From positions 1 through 37,574 of the forward strand of contig JAAXHW010000010.1 of NCBI GenBank assembly GCA_012270675.1: a stretch of 37,574 nucleotides of DNA, written 5' to 3'. The DNA is from Candidatus Latescibacterota bacterium. Its GTDB lineage: Bacteria > Latescibacterota > UBA2968 > GCA-2709665. Below are positions 1 through 9,381 of the stretch, piece after piece. The notes below the pieces were generated by a model. The model saw only the letters and a list, made by a program, of their open reading frames with translations. It had not been told where the DNA came from and did no database searches. The number at the start of each line of letters is the position of its first letter. Within the stretch, counting starts at the first letter, position 1. A program made the translations under genes and the position numbers.

Positions 1-1485
1 GCGGCGGGGTATCTGGCAGGGGCGGGACTGGATGTGGTGGTACTGGAACGGCGGGAAGTGCTGGGGGGGGCGTGCACAACGGAGGAGTTGTTTCCGGGCT
101 ACCGGTTTTCGGCCTGTTCGTACATCTGCCACCTGCTGCAGACAAAGGTGATCGAGGAGCTGGGGCTTCGGGAGCACGGATTTGAGGTCTACCGTCTGCA
201 TCCGTCGCGGTTTCAGCCGTATCCGGATGGGACGCGGCTGCTGGTCTGGGACGATGTGGCAAAGACGCAGGAGGAGATTGCCCGGTTTTCCCGGCGGGAT
301 GCGGAGAACTATCCGGACTGGCTGGCGTTTTGGGAACGGGCAGCGGGGATGATTTATCCCTATTTTTTGACGCCACCGCCTACGGTGAGTGAAATCGCCG
401 AACGCGTGCGTGGCACAGACGACGAAGCGTTGCTGGACCGGTTGTTGACCGCCAGTATGGTGGATATTGTGACCGAGTTTTTCGAGTCGGAGGCGGTGCG
501 TGGGGCGTTTATCCAGGCGCAGGACGTGGGGGATGCCGCAGCGCCGGGCAGTGCCTGGTGCTATGCCTACGTCAAGTGCAATACGTTCAGCAAGCCAGAG
601 AACGTGGGCATTGTGAAGGGGGGTATGGGGGGAATCACACAGGCGCTGGCGGCGGCCGCACGCTCGCGGGGCGCGACGCTGCGAACCGGTGTGGAGGTAA
701 CGCGTATTTTTATTGAGGAGGGGAGGGCGTGCGGCGTCTTGCTTGCGGATGGGACGGAGATCCGCAGCCGGATTGTTGTTTCGAATGCAGATCCAAAGCG
801 CACGTTTCTCAAACTTGTGGGGGAGGCCGATCTCGACGCCGATTTCGGCCACCGTGTTGGCCGGCTGAAGACGGAGGCGGGGTACCTCAAGTTTCACGCG
901 GCGCTGAACGGGCTGCCGGACTTTTCGGCCTGGTTTGACGGGGACTTTGATCCTCGTTACGTGGCGGAGATGAAGCTCTGTCCCTCTATTGCGTATTTTG
1001 AGCGCAGTTGGGAGGATGCGAAGCAGGGGCGGCCGTCGCGGAATCCGGTAATGGAGGTGCAGATTCCGTCGGTGTACGATGCGCATATGGCGCCGGAGGG
1101 GCATCACGTGATGTCGATCTGGGTGCTTTACGCGCCGGTGCATCTGCGCGAGGGGACATGGGACGAGCGGCGAGAGGAGGTGGGGGAGCATCTGATTGAT
1201 GCGCTGGCGGTTTATGCGCCCAATATCCGGGATATAATCGTGGACTGGTCGCTGTTTACGCCGCTGGACCTGGAGCGGCGGGTGGGGCTGACGGACGGGA
1301 ATATCCGGCACCTGGATATCGTGCCCGGCCAGTTCCTCGCGCAGCGGCCGCTGGCGGGGTGGGCGCATTACCGAACACCGATCGAGAATCTCTACCTCTG
1401 TGGCGCGGGAACGCATCCGGGAGGCGAGGTGACGGGGGCGCCGGGACACAATGCGGCGGGGGTGATTTTGGAGGATTGGGAGTAA
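1..1485 (+). CDS. Phytoene dehydrogenase-like FAD-dependent oxidoreductase (5' truncated by window edge)
   Basis: Frame 1 is open from base 1 (AAGYLAGAGLDVVVLERREVLGGACTTEELFPGYRFSACSY), matching the post-GxGxxG part of a Rossmann FAD domain; C-terminal motif LYLCGAGTHPGGEVTGAPGHNAA is typical of the phytoene desaturase/PYROXD2-like family. Confidence 0.85.
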   Translation, partial: AAGYLAGAGLDVVVLERREVLGGACTTEELFPGYRFSACSYICHLLQTKVIEELGLREHGFEVYRLHPSRFQPYPDGTRLLVWDDVAKTQEEIARFSRRDAENYPDWLAFWERAAGMIYPYFLTPPPTVSEIAERVRGTDDEALLDRLLTASMVDIVTEFFESEAVRGAFIQAQDVGDAAAPGSAWCYAYVKCNTFSKPENVGIVKGGMGGITQALAAAARSRGATLRTGVEVTRIFIEEGRACGVLLADGTEIRSRIVVSNADPKRTFLKLVGEADLDADFGHRVGRLKTEAGYLKFHAALNGLPDFSAWFDGDFDPRYVAEMKLCPSIAYFERSWEDAKQGRPSRNPVMEVQIPSVYDAHMAPEGHHVMSIWVLYAPVHLREGTWDERREEVGEHLIDALAVYAPNIRDIIVDWSLFTPLDLERRVGLTDGNIRHLDIVPGQFLAQRPLAGWAHYRTPIENLYLCGAGTHPGGEVTGAPGHNAAGVILEDWE

Positions 1486-1538
1486 TATTGCATGCACGGG
1501 ACGCAGCATAAAACCTACAAAGAGATAAGGATACGAAT

Positions 1539-2324
1539 ATGCTTGAGCTCAATCTTACAGGGCAGGTCGCGCTTGTTACCGGCGGGAGCGAAGGGGTCGG
1601 CAGGGGGGTTGCTCACAAACTTGCGGAAGAGGGGTGCCGGGTGGCGATCTGTGCGCGGCGCCCCGATGTGCTGGAGGCGGCAGGCAGGGAGATCCGGCAG
1701 GAGACGGGGGCCGAGGTGCTGGCGGTGCCTGCGGACGTGACGGTGGCGGAGGAACTGGAGGGTTTCTTCGGCGCGGTCGTTGAGGCGTTTGGGGGGATCG
1801 ATATCCTGGTCAACAACGCGGGACGGGCGGCAGGGAACTATTTTGAGGATACAACCGAGGAGATGTGGCAGGAGGATTTTGACCTGAAGTTCTGGGCGGC
1901 GGTTCGTGGCGCGCGTCTGGCGATTCCGCATATGAAGGCGAGGCAGGGGGGTAGCATTATCAATATTACGCATCCGGGCGGGAAGGCACCGGGGGAGCAT
2001 TCGGTGCCGACGTCGGTGAGCCGGGCGGCGGGTATCGCGGTGACCAAGGCGCTGTCGAAAGATATGGCGCAGCACGGGATCCGCGTGAATACGGTGTGCC
2101 TGACGAATATCAAAACCGCGCAGGGGGTGCGCGCGTGGGAGGCGTCGGGCAGTGCGTTGAGCTATGAGGACTGGTGCGTTGAGCAGGGGAAGGGTATCCC
2201 ACTGGGCCGGATGGGGGAGGCGAGCGAGGTGGGCGATCTGGTGGCGTTCCTGGTGTCCGAACGTGCGGGGTTTATCACCGGCGCGGCGATTAATATCGAC
2301 GGGGGAGAGAGCGCGACGGTGTAG
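1539..2324 (+). CDS. SDR family oxidoreductase with atypical active site
   Basis: TGGSEGVGRG cofactor motif, NNAG motif, C-terminal ITGAAINIDGG; ATG after a short intergenic gap. Confidence 0.85.
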   Translation: MLELNLTGQVALVTGGSEGVGRGVAHKLAEEGCRVAICARRPDVLEAAGREIRQETGAEVLAVPADVTVAEELEGFFGAVVEAFGGIDILVNNAGRAAGNYFEDTTEEMWQEDFDLKFWAAVRGARLAIPHMKARQGGSIINITHPGGKAPGEHSVPTSVSRAAGIAVTKALSKDMAQHGIRVNTVCLTNIKTAQGVRAWEASGSALSYEDWCVEQGKGIPLGRMGEASEVGDLVAFLVSERAGFITGAAINIDGGESATV

Positions 2325-2397
2325 CGGGGTGGGGGAATTGAAAACTGGTCCAGCCACCCAACTCCCGGGTACGTTTGTTTTTTGTATGAGGTCATAT

Positions 2398-3276
2398 ATG
2401 CCAGAGCGGGTCAATAAGGCGGTTGAGTTGCTGGACCAGGGACAGCCGATTTATTATACCGGTGCGCCGGATCTCTCCTATGAGGGCGGCAGGGCGATGG
2501 CCGGGACGTGGGCCGATTACATCAACGTGAGTATGGAGCACGGGACGTTTGATCTGCACGCTTTGGGGGAGTTCATGCAGGGGCTGGTGGACGGAGGGCC
2601 GGCCCCGAGCGGACACCGCACGCCGGCGGTGATCGTGGACCTGCCGGTGGACGGATCGAGCGAGGCGGTGGTGCGGGCGAACGCGTGGATGTTCAAGCAG
2701 GCTCTGGCCAGAGGGGTGCACGGGGTGCTGCTGTGTCACGCGGAGACCCCCGAAGCGGTTCGGGCGTTTGTGGAGGCCTGCCGGTATCCCTTTCACACCA
2801 TCGGCGTGGGAGAGGGACTACGTGAGGGACGGCGAGGCGCAGGAGGACAGGGCTCGGCCGCTGCGGTCTGGGGGGCGCCCGTGCAGAAGTACTTAGAGGT
2901 GGCGGATGTGTGGCCTCTGAACCCGAAGGGCGAGTTGATGCTGGGTCTGAAGATCGAGAATAAGCGGGCGCTGGCAAATGCCGAGGCGAGTACGAAAGTT
3001 CCCGGTATTGCTTTTGCGGAGTGGGGCCCCGGGGATATGGGCATGTCCCACGGCTATACCACGGCCCACGACGCGCCCTATCCCGAAGAGATGCAGGCCG
3101 CCCGCGTCCGGGTGATGGCCGCGTCCAAAGCCGCCGGACTGGCCTTTTTGGACGGGGTGTATACAGAGAATGTGGTGCGTATGATCGACGAGGGGGTGAT
3201 GATCTGTTCCAGCCGCACCGGAGAGGCGGCGGCGAAGGTTGGGAGGGCGTACACGAAGCGGGCGATGCCGGTGTAG
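2398..3276 (+). CDS. HpcH/HpaI aldolase-family protein
   Basis: Long ORF in frame; likely start at ATG 2398 (or 2386) inside ORF 2164..3276. N-terminal NKAVELLDQGQPIYYTG and EHGTFDL segment, plus AEWGPGDMGMS, resemble HpcH/HpaI aldolases. Confidence 0.75.
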   Translation: MPERVNKAVELLDQGQPIYYTGAPDLSYEGGRAMAGTWADYINVSMEHGTFDLHALGEFMQGLVDGGPAPSGHRTPAVIVDLPVDGSSEAVVRANAWMFKQALARGVHGVLLCHAETPEAVRAFVEACRYPFHTIGVGEGLREGRRGAGGQGSAAAVWGAPVQKYLEVADVWPLNPKGELMLGLKIENKRALANAEASTKVPGIAFAEWGPGDMGMSHGYTTAHDAPYPEEMQAARVRVMAASKAAGLAFLDGVYTENVVRMIDEGVMICSSRTGEAAAKVGRAYTKRAMPV

Positions 3277-3289
3277 ACCCCGGGTGTAT

Positions 3290-4063
3290 TTAAATCGCCA
3301 TCTGGTGCGCGCGGGTGAAGCAGCGCCTGCGGACGACGTGGACGACAATGATTGAACCGATGGCGGCCGCGGCGACGATCATGAGCATAACGACGATCTG
3401 GTATTTGATGGCGGTAAGCGGTTCCGAACCGGCCAGGATCTGGCCGGTCATCATGCCGGGGAGGGAGACGAGGCCGACGGTCATCAGGGCGTTGATGGAG
3501 GGGATCATGCCGGCTTTGATGACGTCGCGGAGGATGGTGGCGGTGGCTTCCTGGTAGGTTGCGCCCAGGCAGAAGGCGAGTTCGATCTGGTCGCGCTGTT
3601 TGCGGAGGTCGGAGAAGAGGCGTTCCAGGGCGATGGTGATGGCGTTCATGGAGTTGCCGATGATCATGCCGCCCAGGGGGATGAAGTACTGGGGCGTGTA
3701 CCAGGGTCTGACCTGGACGATGGCGGCGGTGACGAGGATGGAGACGAGGGTGTAGCTGACGACCATCGAAATGAAGGTGGGAATGAAGAAGGGGACGGCC
3801 CGTTCCTGCACCCGCGACCGGATGGCGTGCGCGGCCCAGAAGACCATCCAGATGAAGAGGACCAGGATGAGGGCGGCGTTGTTGATCTGGAAGATGTATT
3901 TGAGGACGTAGCCGACCATGAAGAGCTGGGCGAAGGTGCGCACAGTGCCCCAGGCCAGGTCTTTTTCCAGGTTCAACCTGAAGACGACGGAGCCGGTGCC
4001 CGCGATCAGGACGAAGATGAGGCAGAGCAGGAGCTGGAAGGGGGAAATTTCGATGATGTTCAC
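3290..4063 (-). CDS. fetB: FetB/UPF0014-type ABC permease (putative iron export)
   Basis: Multi-TM protein with RLNLEKDLAWGTVRTFAQLFMVGYVL, PLGGMIIGNSMNAITIALERL, ELAFCLGATYQEA, SLPGMMTGQILAGSEP, all characteristic of the FetB/YbbM family. GTG start at 4063 overlaps the upstream ATPase stop by 4 bp (GTGA). Confidence 0.85.
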   Translation of the reverse strand: MNIIEISPFQLLLCLIFVLIAGTGSVVFRLNLEKDLAWGTVRTFAQLFMVGYVLKYIFQINNAALILVLFIWMVFWAAHAIRSRVQERAVPFFIPTFISMVVSYTLVSILVTAAIVQVRPWYTPQYFIPLGGMIIGNSMNAITIALERLFSDLRKQRDQIELAFCLGATYQEATATILRDVIKAGMIPSINALMTVGLVSLPGMMTGQILAGSEPLTAIKYQIVVMLMIVAAAAIGSIIVVHVVRRRCFTRAHQMAI

Positions 4064-4725
4064 AGTGGTACCTCTTTCAGCCTGCCCTCCTGGAAGAGAC
4101 ACCTCCTGGGGGTCACCCGTGTGGGTGCGAAGTCGGTGTGGGAGACCAGGACGACGGCGATTTTCCTCTCGAGGTTGAGGCGTTCCAGCCAGCCTTCCAC
4201 GATCTCTTTCGATCTGGCGTCAAGGGCCGAGGTGGGTTCGTCGCAGAGGAGGATTTCGGGACCGGCCAGAAGGGTGCGAATCAGGGCGATGCGCTGTTTC
4301 TGGCCCACAGAGAGGGTCTCCGCCTCATCGTCCAGGTCCACATCCTGGAGGAGAAAGTCGTCCAGCCGCTTTCGCAGGTCTTCCCCGGATGGGGGGGGCT
4401 GTCCGTCCGCGACTTTGAAGTGGAAGGGGAGGACGAGGTTGTCCTGCACGGTGGTTTCGACCACGATGGGGGTCTGCTGGACGTAGCCGATTTTTCGCCG
4501 GAGTTCGGTGACCTCGTAGCCGGTCACCGGTCTGCCGTCGATGAGAATGTCACCGGAGGTGGGGTCCTGCAGGCGGTTGAGGAGCCGGAGGAGGCTGGAC
4601 TTGCCGCTTCCGGAGGGCCCCTGAATCAGAATAAAGTCCCCGCTGTTGACGGTAAGGTTCACGTCCTGGAACAGCGGGGACTTGTCTTTGTAGTGGAGCG
4701 AGAGGTCTTTGAGCTGGAGTTGCAT
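4060..4725 (-). CDS. fetA: ABC transporter ATP-binding protein, FetA-like
   Basis: Walker A GPSGSGKSS, signature LSVGQKQR, Walker B ILLCDEPTSALD, H-loop SHTD; ATG at 4725; coupled to the FetB-like permease. Confidence 0.85.
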   Translation of the reverse strand: MQLQLKDLSLHYKDKSPLFQDVNLTVNSGDFILIQGPSGSGKSSLLRLLNRLQDPTSGDILIDGRPVTGYEVTELRRKIGYVQQTPIVVETTVQDNLVLPFHFKVADGQPPPSGEDLRKRLDDFLLQDVDLDDEAETLSVGQKQRIALIRTLLAGPEILLCDEPTSALDARSKEIVEGWLERLNLERKIAVVLVSHTDFAPTRVTPRRCLFQEGRLKEVPL

Positions 4726-4817
4726 GGGTGTTAACCTGCAAAAGCCATGGTGATGCACTGGATTTGCCCGGTAAATCTGAAATGACGTAAAAGTGGAGGC
4801 GGATGTCAACAGGAAAG

Positions 4818-6278
4818 TTATGCTCTTCTCACATTGTCCTTCCGTGATCCATCCGATGCCGCCTCCTGGATGACGTCCAGTGCATCGATGATGCTGAGGC
4901 CTGTGTGGTAGCCGGGGTCGGCGTCTGCGGTGGCGGGGATGACGGGGATGGGGGCACCGCTTGCGGAGCGGGTCTGGTAGGCCATCAGGTGGAGGTCGGG
5001 GCGGACGAAGTGACCGATGAAGGCGTTGTGGCAGTCGCGCAGGATGTGCAGGGACATCCTGCGGCCTTCGTCGCTTTTTGCGAGGCGCCAGCAGTAAAGG
5101 GCCGTTCGCATGGTTTCGGGGAGGTTCCACCAGGGCATGTCGGTGTTGACCGGCTTTCGGGAGAGGAGGTCGAAGGCCTTGCAGATGCCGCCGGCACCGG
5201 GAAGGTAGCCGTTGGCAAAGCTGCGTTCGAGGAGCCGGGGCATGAGGGATTCGACGCGTGCGATTTCACCCCGCTGTTTGGGATCGGCAAGGTTGTGCTG
5301 TTTTACCATTGAGGTAAATTTCAGAATCAGACCGACGCATTCGAGGCTGTGGCCGGGATCGGAGATGACCTTTCCGTCCTCGCGGTAGGGCAGGCCCCGG
5401 TCGTCGTTGGCTTCCCAGAAGTCGTATTCCATCAAGTCCAGGATGCGTCCGTTGAGGTTGACGTGGTGTTCCAATTCGTGCCGGATGAGGCGCAGGCCGA
5501 GTTCGACGCTGTCGGGGTTTCCGTATCCGGCCAGGAGGGCGGCGGTCCCGATCTGGATCATGTAAGGACCGTGAAAGTGGCAGCCCGGTTTGACCTGCAC
5601 GGGATCTTTGGGATCGAGGGTCTGCTGGTCGTTCACAAAGGTGCCCTGCCAGATGGCGTCGTCCACCTGCCGGATGTAGTCGAGGGCCTCGGCGGCGGCT
5701 TCGTCATCCTTGAGGTAGCGGGCTGCGGCGTACATCCCTTTGGCGGAAAAGATGTCGGAAAAACCGTAGAAGGCATCGGCCGCGGGGGTTGTTTTTCGCG
5801 GGTTGCCACTGGCGTCCAGGAGGAAGGGGTCGCCGTTGGGGGTCATGAAGAAGAAGAGGTGGCCGGCGTTGCGGGACCGTATCTCGCGGAGTGTGGAGAG
5901 GATGTCGCGCATCATCCGCTCCAGGCGGGGCAGGAGGTTCGGGCCGAGCCGGCGGCGGCGTATCCAGCGGCAGTGGCCGGCCAGGGCTTCGAGGCCCCGC
6001 CCCTGGATCCAGCCGTAAATGGCGTTGGGGCCGCGGACGGGGTCGTCTGCGGGAAAGTCACTGCCGGTGATGAGGTCGAGTTTGGTGTCGATGAAGGGGT
6101 AGTCAGGGGTGCGGTCGTACCGGTCTGCGATGGCGGCCATGATGGAGATGAGCATGGCTTCGTAGTCGGGGAGGATGGCACGAAGGGTTTCAAGGGTGGG
6201 GTCTTTGGGCAGCAGGGCACCCCGATACGGTGGTGTTTCGGACCGATCGCCCACAGGTTGCTTCCTCCTTTCCAGCAT
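4818..6278 (-). CDS. AGE (N-acylglucosamine 2-epimerase)/six-hairpin-like alpha/alpha-barrel protein
   Basis: Long ORF with DPGHSLECVGLILKF and MPWWNLPETMRTALYCWRL segments reminiscent of AGE-family catalytic loops; repeated helical hairpins. Confidence 0.5.
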   Translation of the reverse strand: MLERRKQPVGDRSETPPYRGALLPKDPTLETLRAILPDYEAMLISIMAAIADRYDRTPDYPFIDTKLDLITGSDFPADDPVRGPNAIYGWIQGRGLEALAGHCRWIRRRRLGPNLLPRLERMMRDILSTLREIRSRNAGHLFFFMTPNGDPFLLDASGNPRKTTPAADAFYGFSDIFSAKGMYAAARYLKDDEAAAEALDYIRQVDDAIWQGTFVNDQQTLDPKDPVQVKPGCHFHGPYMIQIGTAALLAGYGNPDSVELGLRLIRHELEHHVNLNGRILDLMEYDFWEANDDRGLPYREDGKVISDPGHSLECVGLILKFTSMVKQHNLADPKQRGEIARVESLMPRLLERSFANGYLPGAGGICKAFDLLSRKPVNTDMPWWNLPETMRTALYCWRLAKSDEGRRMSLHILRDCHNAFIGHFVRPDLHLMAYQTRSASGAPIPVIPATADADPGYHTGLSIIDALDVIQEAASDGSRKDNVRRA

Positions 6279-6297
6279 GGGTCACGCGGCTCAGATG

Positions 6298-7134
6298 TCA
6301 GGACCAGACGAAGATTTCACCGTCGTCTGCGGAGTAGCCGATGAATACGGCCAGGACGATCCTGGGGTCGGGGCCCTGCAGGGGTGGGACCTCGTGGATG
6401 CAGCGGGTGTTGAAGAAGTAGAGGTCGCCCGGTTGCAGGTCCACACGGCAGCGGGCGATGCTGTGTTCGGCCGCGTAGTCGTGGAAGGTGTCTCCGTCGA
6501 TGTGGGGCTGGACGTCCTGAGTCCAGAGGCACCGATGCAGGATGGCCTGGGTGCTTTTACCCCTGTGGGAGGCGTTCTGGAAACAGAGGACGCCGGCAAA
6601 CTGGTGCTCGAAACGGGAGACGGCGTAGTTGAAGCGCTTCTCGCGCAGGGTGACGTGGTCGATGTGGGGCCTGTAGGTGTGGCTGGTATAATGGATGCGG
6701 AAGATGGCCGGACCGTAGAGGCGGCCGTCAGGCTCGCGGGCGACTTTGACGGTTTTGCCGACGGCGAGTTCGGAGAGGGCCTCGTAAATGGTGTCTACCG
6801 GGTTGTCGAACCCGTCAAAGAGGTGACGGAAGAGGGCGTGGGTATGCCCGGCGTGCTTCAGGAAGGCCTCTTTGTCGCTGCCCCGGTTGCCCAGACTGGT
6901 GCCGATGTCGATGCGCGTGCGGGTATTTTCAGAAGTGGTGTCTGCCGGATCGTGCATGAAGCCCCGGTGGATGAACCTCCGGATGAGGCCGGCACAGTGG
7001 GTCGGGGGGTAAACCCGGCGCAGGAGGATGGCCGGGATGCGGGCCTCGGAGAGGGCAAGGAGCGGGTGCTTGTACGCGGCAAGGACGGTTTTCAGGTCCG
7101 GTCCTGCCGGGGTCCAGTTTTCAGAGGATGGCAC
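6298..7134 (-). CDS. 2-oxoglutarate/Fe(II)-dependent oxygenase-like protein
   Basis: HID (HxD), later CIHEV (distal His) and DPRIVLAVFIGY (Arg) arrangement; overlaps the creatininase gene by 43 bp. Confidence 0.7.
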   Translation of the reverse strand: MPSSENWTPAGPDLKTVLAAYKHPLLALSEARIPAILLRRVYPPTHCAGLIRRFIHRGFMHDPADTTSENTRTRIDIGTSLGNRGSDKEAFLKHAGHTHALFRHLFDGFDNPVDTIYEALSELAVGKTVKVAREPDGRLYGPAIFRIHYTSHTYRPHIDHVTLREKRFNYAVSRFEHQFAGVLCFQNASHRGKSTQAILHRCLWTQDVQPHIDGDTFHDYAAEHSIARCRVDLQPGDLYFFNTRCIHEVPPLQGPDPRIVLAVFIGYSADDGEIFVWS

Positions 7135-7898
7135 CGGGCTTCTCCTGTTGTGGGCGGCAGGGGCTCGCCGGTGAGCATGTGGATGCGCCGGCCTTCCTGG
7201 AAGGTGGCCGGGGGGGCATCCACCTCTTCTCCGGCGATCATTTTGCGGAGGATTTCGGTCACGCCGGCAATGGCGGGCTCGATGAGTTTCTCGCCCTTCT
7301 GCCGGGTGCCCTGGGCGGCTGCGGGGTTGTCGATGTCCATCTGGTGCACCCGTTCGGGGGCGAGGACGAGCATGGTGGAGGTTTCGTACTCATCCGCGTG
7401 GCCGGGCAGGCGTTTGTTTTCCAGGGTTGCTGCGACCAGGTCAGGATCGTACACGTCCCAGTAGGACTGGAAGCGCAGGTTGACGCCCAGCCTGTCCCGG
7501 TACTCGTCGATGCGGCGCATGAGGGGTCTGACGTTGCCGCCGTGGCCGTTGAGGATGAGGATGTTTTCAAGGCCGGCCCGCTGGAGGGAGTGGCAGACGT
7601 CGAAGACGTATTCACAGAAGATTTCCGAGCGCACGGTGAGGGTGCCAATATGTTCCATCCAGTGTTCCGAGTAGCCGATGCCGATGGGGGTGGCGACCAC
7701 GACCTGGGGATGGAGACGTCTGGCGGCCTGTTCGGCCATGTGGGTGACGTGCAGGGTATCGTGGACCATTTCGAGGTGTTCGTTGTGCTGCTCGGTGGCG
7801 CCAGTCGGCACGACCGCGGCTTTGATGGCACCGGCCTGCATGCGGTTTCGAAATTCCTTGCGGGTCAGGTCGCCGATGAACACGCGTGCGTCTGACAT
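7092..7898 (-). CDS. Creatininase-family protein
   Basis: VPTGATEQHNEHLEMVHDTL, GYSEHWMEHIGT, ILNGHGGN motifs characteristic of creatininase/creatinine amidohydrolase. Confidence 0.88.
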   Translation of the reverse strand: MSDARVFIGDLTRKEFRNRMQAGAIKAAVVPTGATEQHNEHLEMVHDTLHVTHMAEQAARRLHPQVVVATPIGIGYSEHWMEHIGTLTVRSEIFCEYVFDVCHSLQRAGLENILILNGHGGNVRPLMRRIDEYRDRLGVNLRFQSYWDVYDPDLVAATLENKRLPGHADEYETSTMLVLAPERVHQMDIDNPAAAQGTRQKGEKLIEPAIAGVTEILRKMIAGEEVDAPPATFQEGRRIHMLTGEPLPPTTGEARCHPLKTGPRQDRT

Positions 7899-7953
7899 GG
7901 GGACTCCTTTTTTGTTCGTTTTACCGGAAGGTGCGAGACAGCTCTACCAGGGT

Positions 7954-7982
7954 ATGATGCACCAAAATTCATCTGAGGTCAA
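7954..7982 (-). promoter_or_regulatory. Candidate sigma70-like promoter for the creatininase/2OG oxygenase/AGE-like operon
   Basis: On the minus strand TTGACC-N17-CATCAT, about 56 nt upstream of the creatininase ATG. Confidence 0.35.
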
Positions 7983-8010
7983 GGGCATGTTTGATGGGGT
8001 ATTGTACCGG

Positions 8011-8051
8011 CGGAAAAGCCCCTTCCCCCCGCAGCGAAGGTGGGGGAGTCG
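8011..8051 (+). repeat. Dispersed intergenic repeat, copy 1
   Basis: cggaaaagccccttccccccgcagcgaaggtgggggagtcg; first 33 bp identical to 24285-24317, 39/41 over the full unit. Confidence 0.85.
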
Positions 8052-8064
8052 CAGCAGCCGGCCA

Positions 8065-9381
8065 TCAGGTCTTGTGGGCTTCACCTGCCTGGATGAGGGC
8101 GCGTTTCATGGCGATGGGGCCGACCATCTGGTTGATGGCGATGACGGCCACCACCACGGTTACAAACGCATCCCCCCAGGTGGGAAAGCGCCGGACGACC
8201 TCCAAGGCCAGGCCGAGGCTGATGCCCGCCTGGGTCAGGTAGGCCATACCCGCGATGCGGTTGAGACGCGGAGGATCGCCGCCGAGATGCCCGCCGGTAT
8301 AGGCCCCCAAAAAGATGGCGGCGGCCCTCACGGCGGTCAGCAGAAGGGCGACGGTCCAGGTCTGCTGCAGGGCGTTCAGGTTCAGTCCGGCGCCGGCCAA
8401 GGTGAAGAAGAGCACGTAGACCGGCAGGCTGACGGCGTTGACCGCGCCGATGAACCGTGCGCCCTGGCGGGAGTAGTTCTGCACGGTGAACCCTGCGGTT
8501 ACACAGATCAGCAGCGGTTCCAGCCGGAGGCCCAGGCCGTGGGCCTCCTCCATGTATTCCGCAAGTCCGGAGGAGATGCTGGTGACCAGCAGCGCGGTGC
8601 CCAGCAGGAGAACGGGGAGGTTCACCCGGACGCGGTCAATGTAGAAGGCGAGTCCCCAGCCCAGAATCAGTCCCACGCCGATTCCCACCAGGATCTCCGC
8701 TCCCAGGGTTGCGACAAACGCGAGGTCGAGGGAGGCTGCCGGCGACATAGCGACCTCACAGAAAGAGACCGCCGAGGCGAAGAGGACGATGACGAACACG
8801 TCCACGGCCACCGTGACCCCCAGTGCGGTCTCAGTGAAGGGGCCGTGCGCCCTGGTCTCGCTGATGACGGCGATGGCGCTGGAGGGGGACCGGGCCACGG
8901 CGAGCACGCCAAAGAGCATGCCCACGGCGAGCATCTGAAGTCCGGAAAATGGGGCGGTGAACGGGAGCAGCGATCGGCTGAGCATGATGAAGAGGGTGAC
9001 GATTGCAAAGACGACGACCGTGGAAGATGCGATCACCAGGAGGATGACCCGCATCCGGTCCCGCAGTTCGGCGACTCTCAGTTCTCCCCCTGCGGCCAGG
9101 GCGATGAAGGTGACGGCCAGTTCGTTCAGGAAGCCGAGGTTTTCGACGGTATCGACCGTGAGGAAGCCGAGGAGGTAGGGTCCCATCAGGAGGCCCACGC
9201 AGAGGTAGCCGGTGATCCTGGGCAGGCTGAGGGAGAAGAGGAGGTGGCCGGCGATGTGCCCCGAGAGCAGGAGCAGGCCCACCAGCAGGGTGGTGTGCGC
9301 CCCGGGTGCGTCTCCCGGGGGGATGCTGCTGGCCCATCCGATCAGCAGGACCAGGACCAGGAATACACCGATCCCTCTCAC
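8065..9381 (-). CDS. Cation:proton antiporter (Kef/CPA2-like) B
   Basis: Polytopic protein with ARSPSSAIAVISE and ALGVTVAVDVFVIVLFA segments; GTG start overlaps the previous gene stop (GTGA). Confidence 0.8.
   Translation of the reverse strand: MRGIGVFLVLVLLIGWASSIPPGDAPGAHTTLLVGLLLLSGHIAGHLLFSLSLPRITGYLCVGLLMGPYLLGFLTVDTVENLGFLNELAVTFIALAAGGELRVAELRDRMRVILLVIASSTVVVFAIVTLFIMLSRSLLPFTAPFSGLQMLAVGMLFGVLAVARSPSSAIAVISETRAHGPFTETALGVTVAVDVFVIVLFASAVSFCEVAMSPAASLDLAFVATLGAEILVGIGVGLILGWGLAFYIDRVRVNLPVLLLGTALLVTSISSGLAEYMEEAHGLGLRLEPLLICVTAGFTVQNYSRQGARFIGAVNAVSLPVYVLFFTLAGAGLNLNALQQTWTVALLLTAVRAAAIFLGAYTGGHLGGDPPRLNRIAGMAYLTQAGISLGLALEVVRRFPTWGDAFVTVVVAVIAINQMVGPIAMKRALIQAGEAHKT

Noticed and set aside
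4804-4809. Perfect TTGACA on the minus strand upstream of the FetA-like gene
   Set aside because: No acceptable -10 at 16-18 bp spacing; not reported as a promoter.
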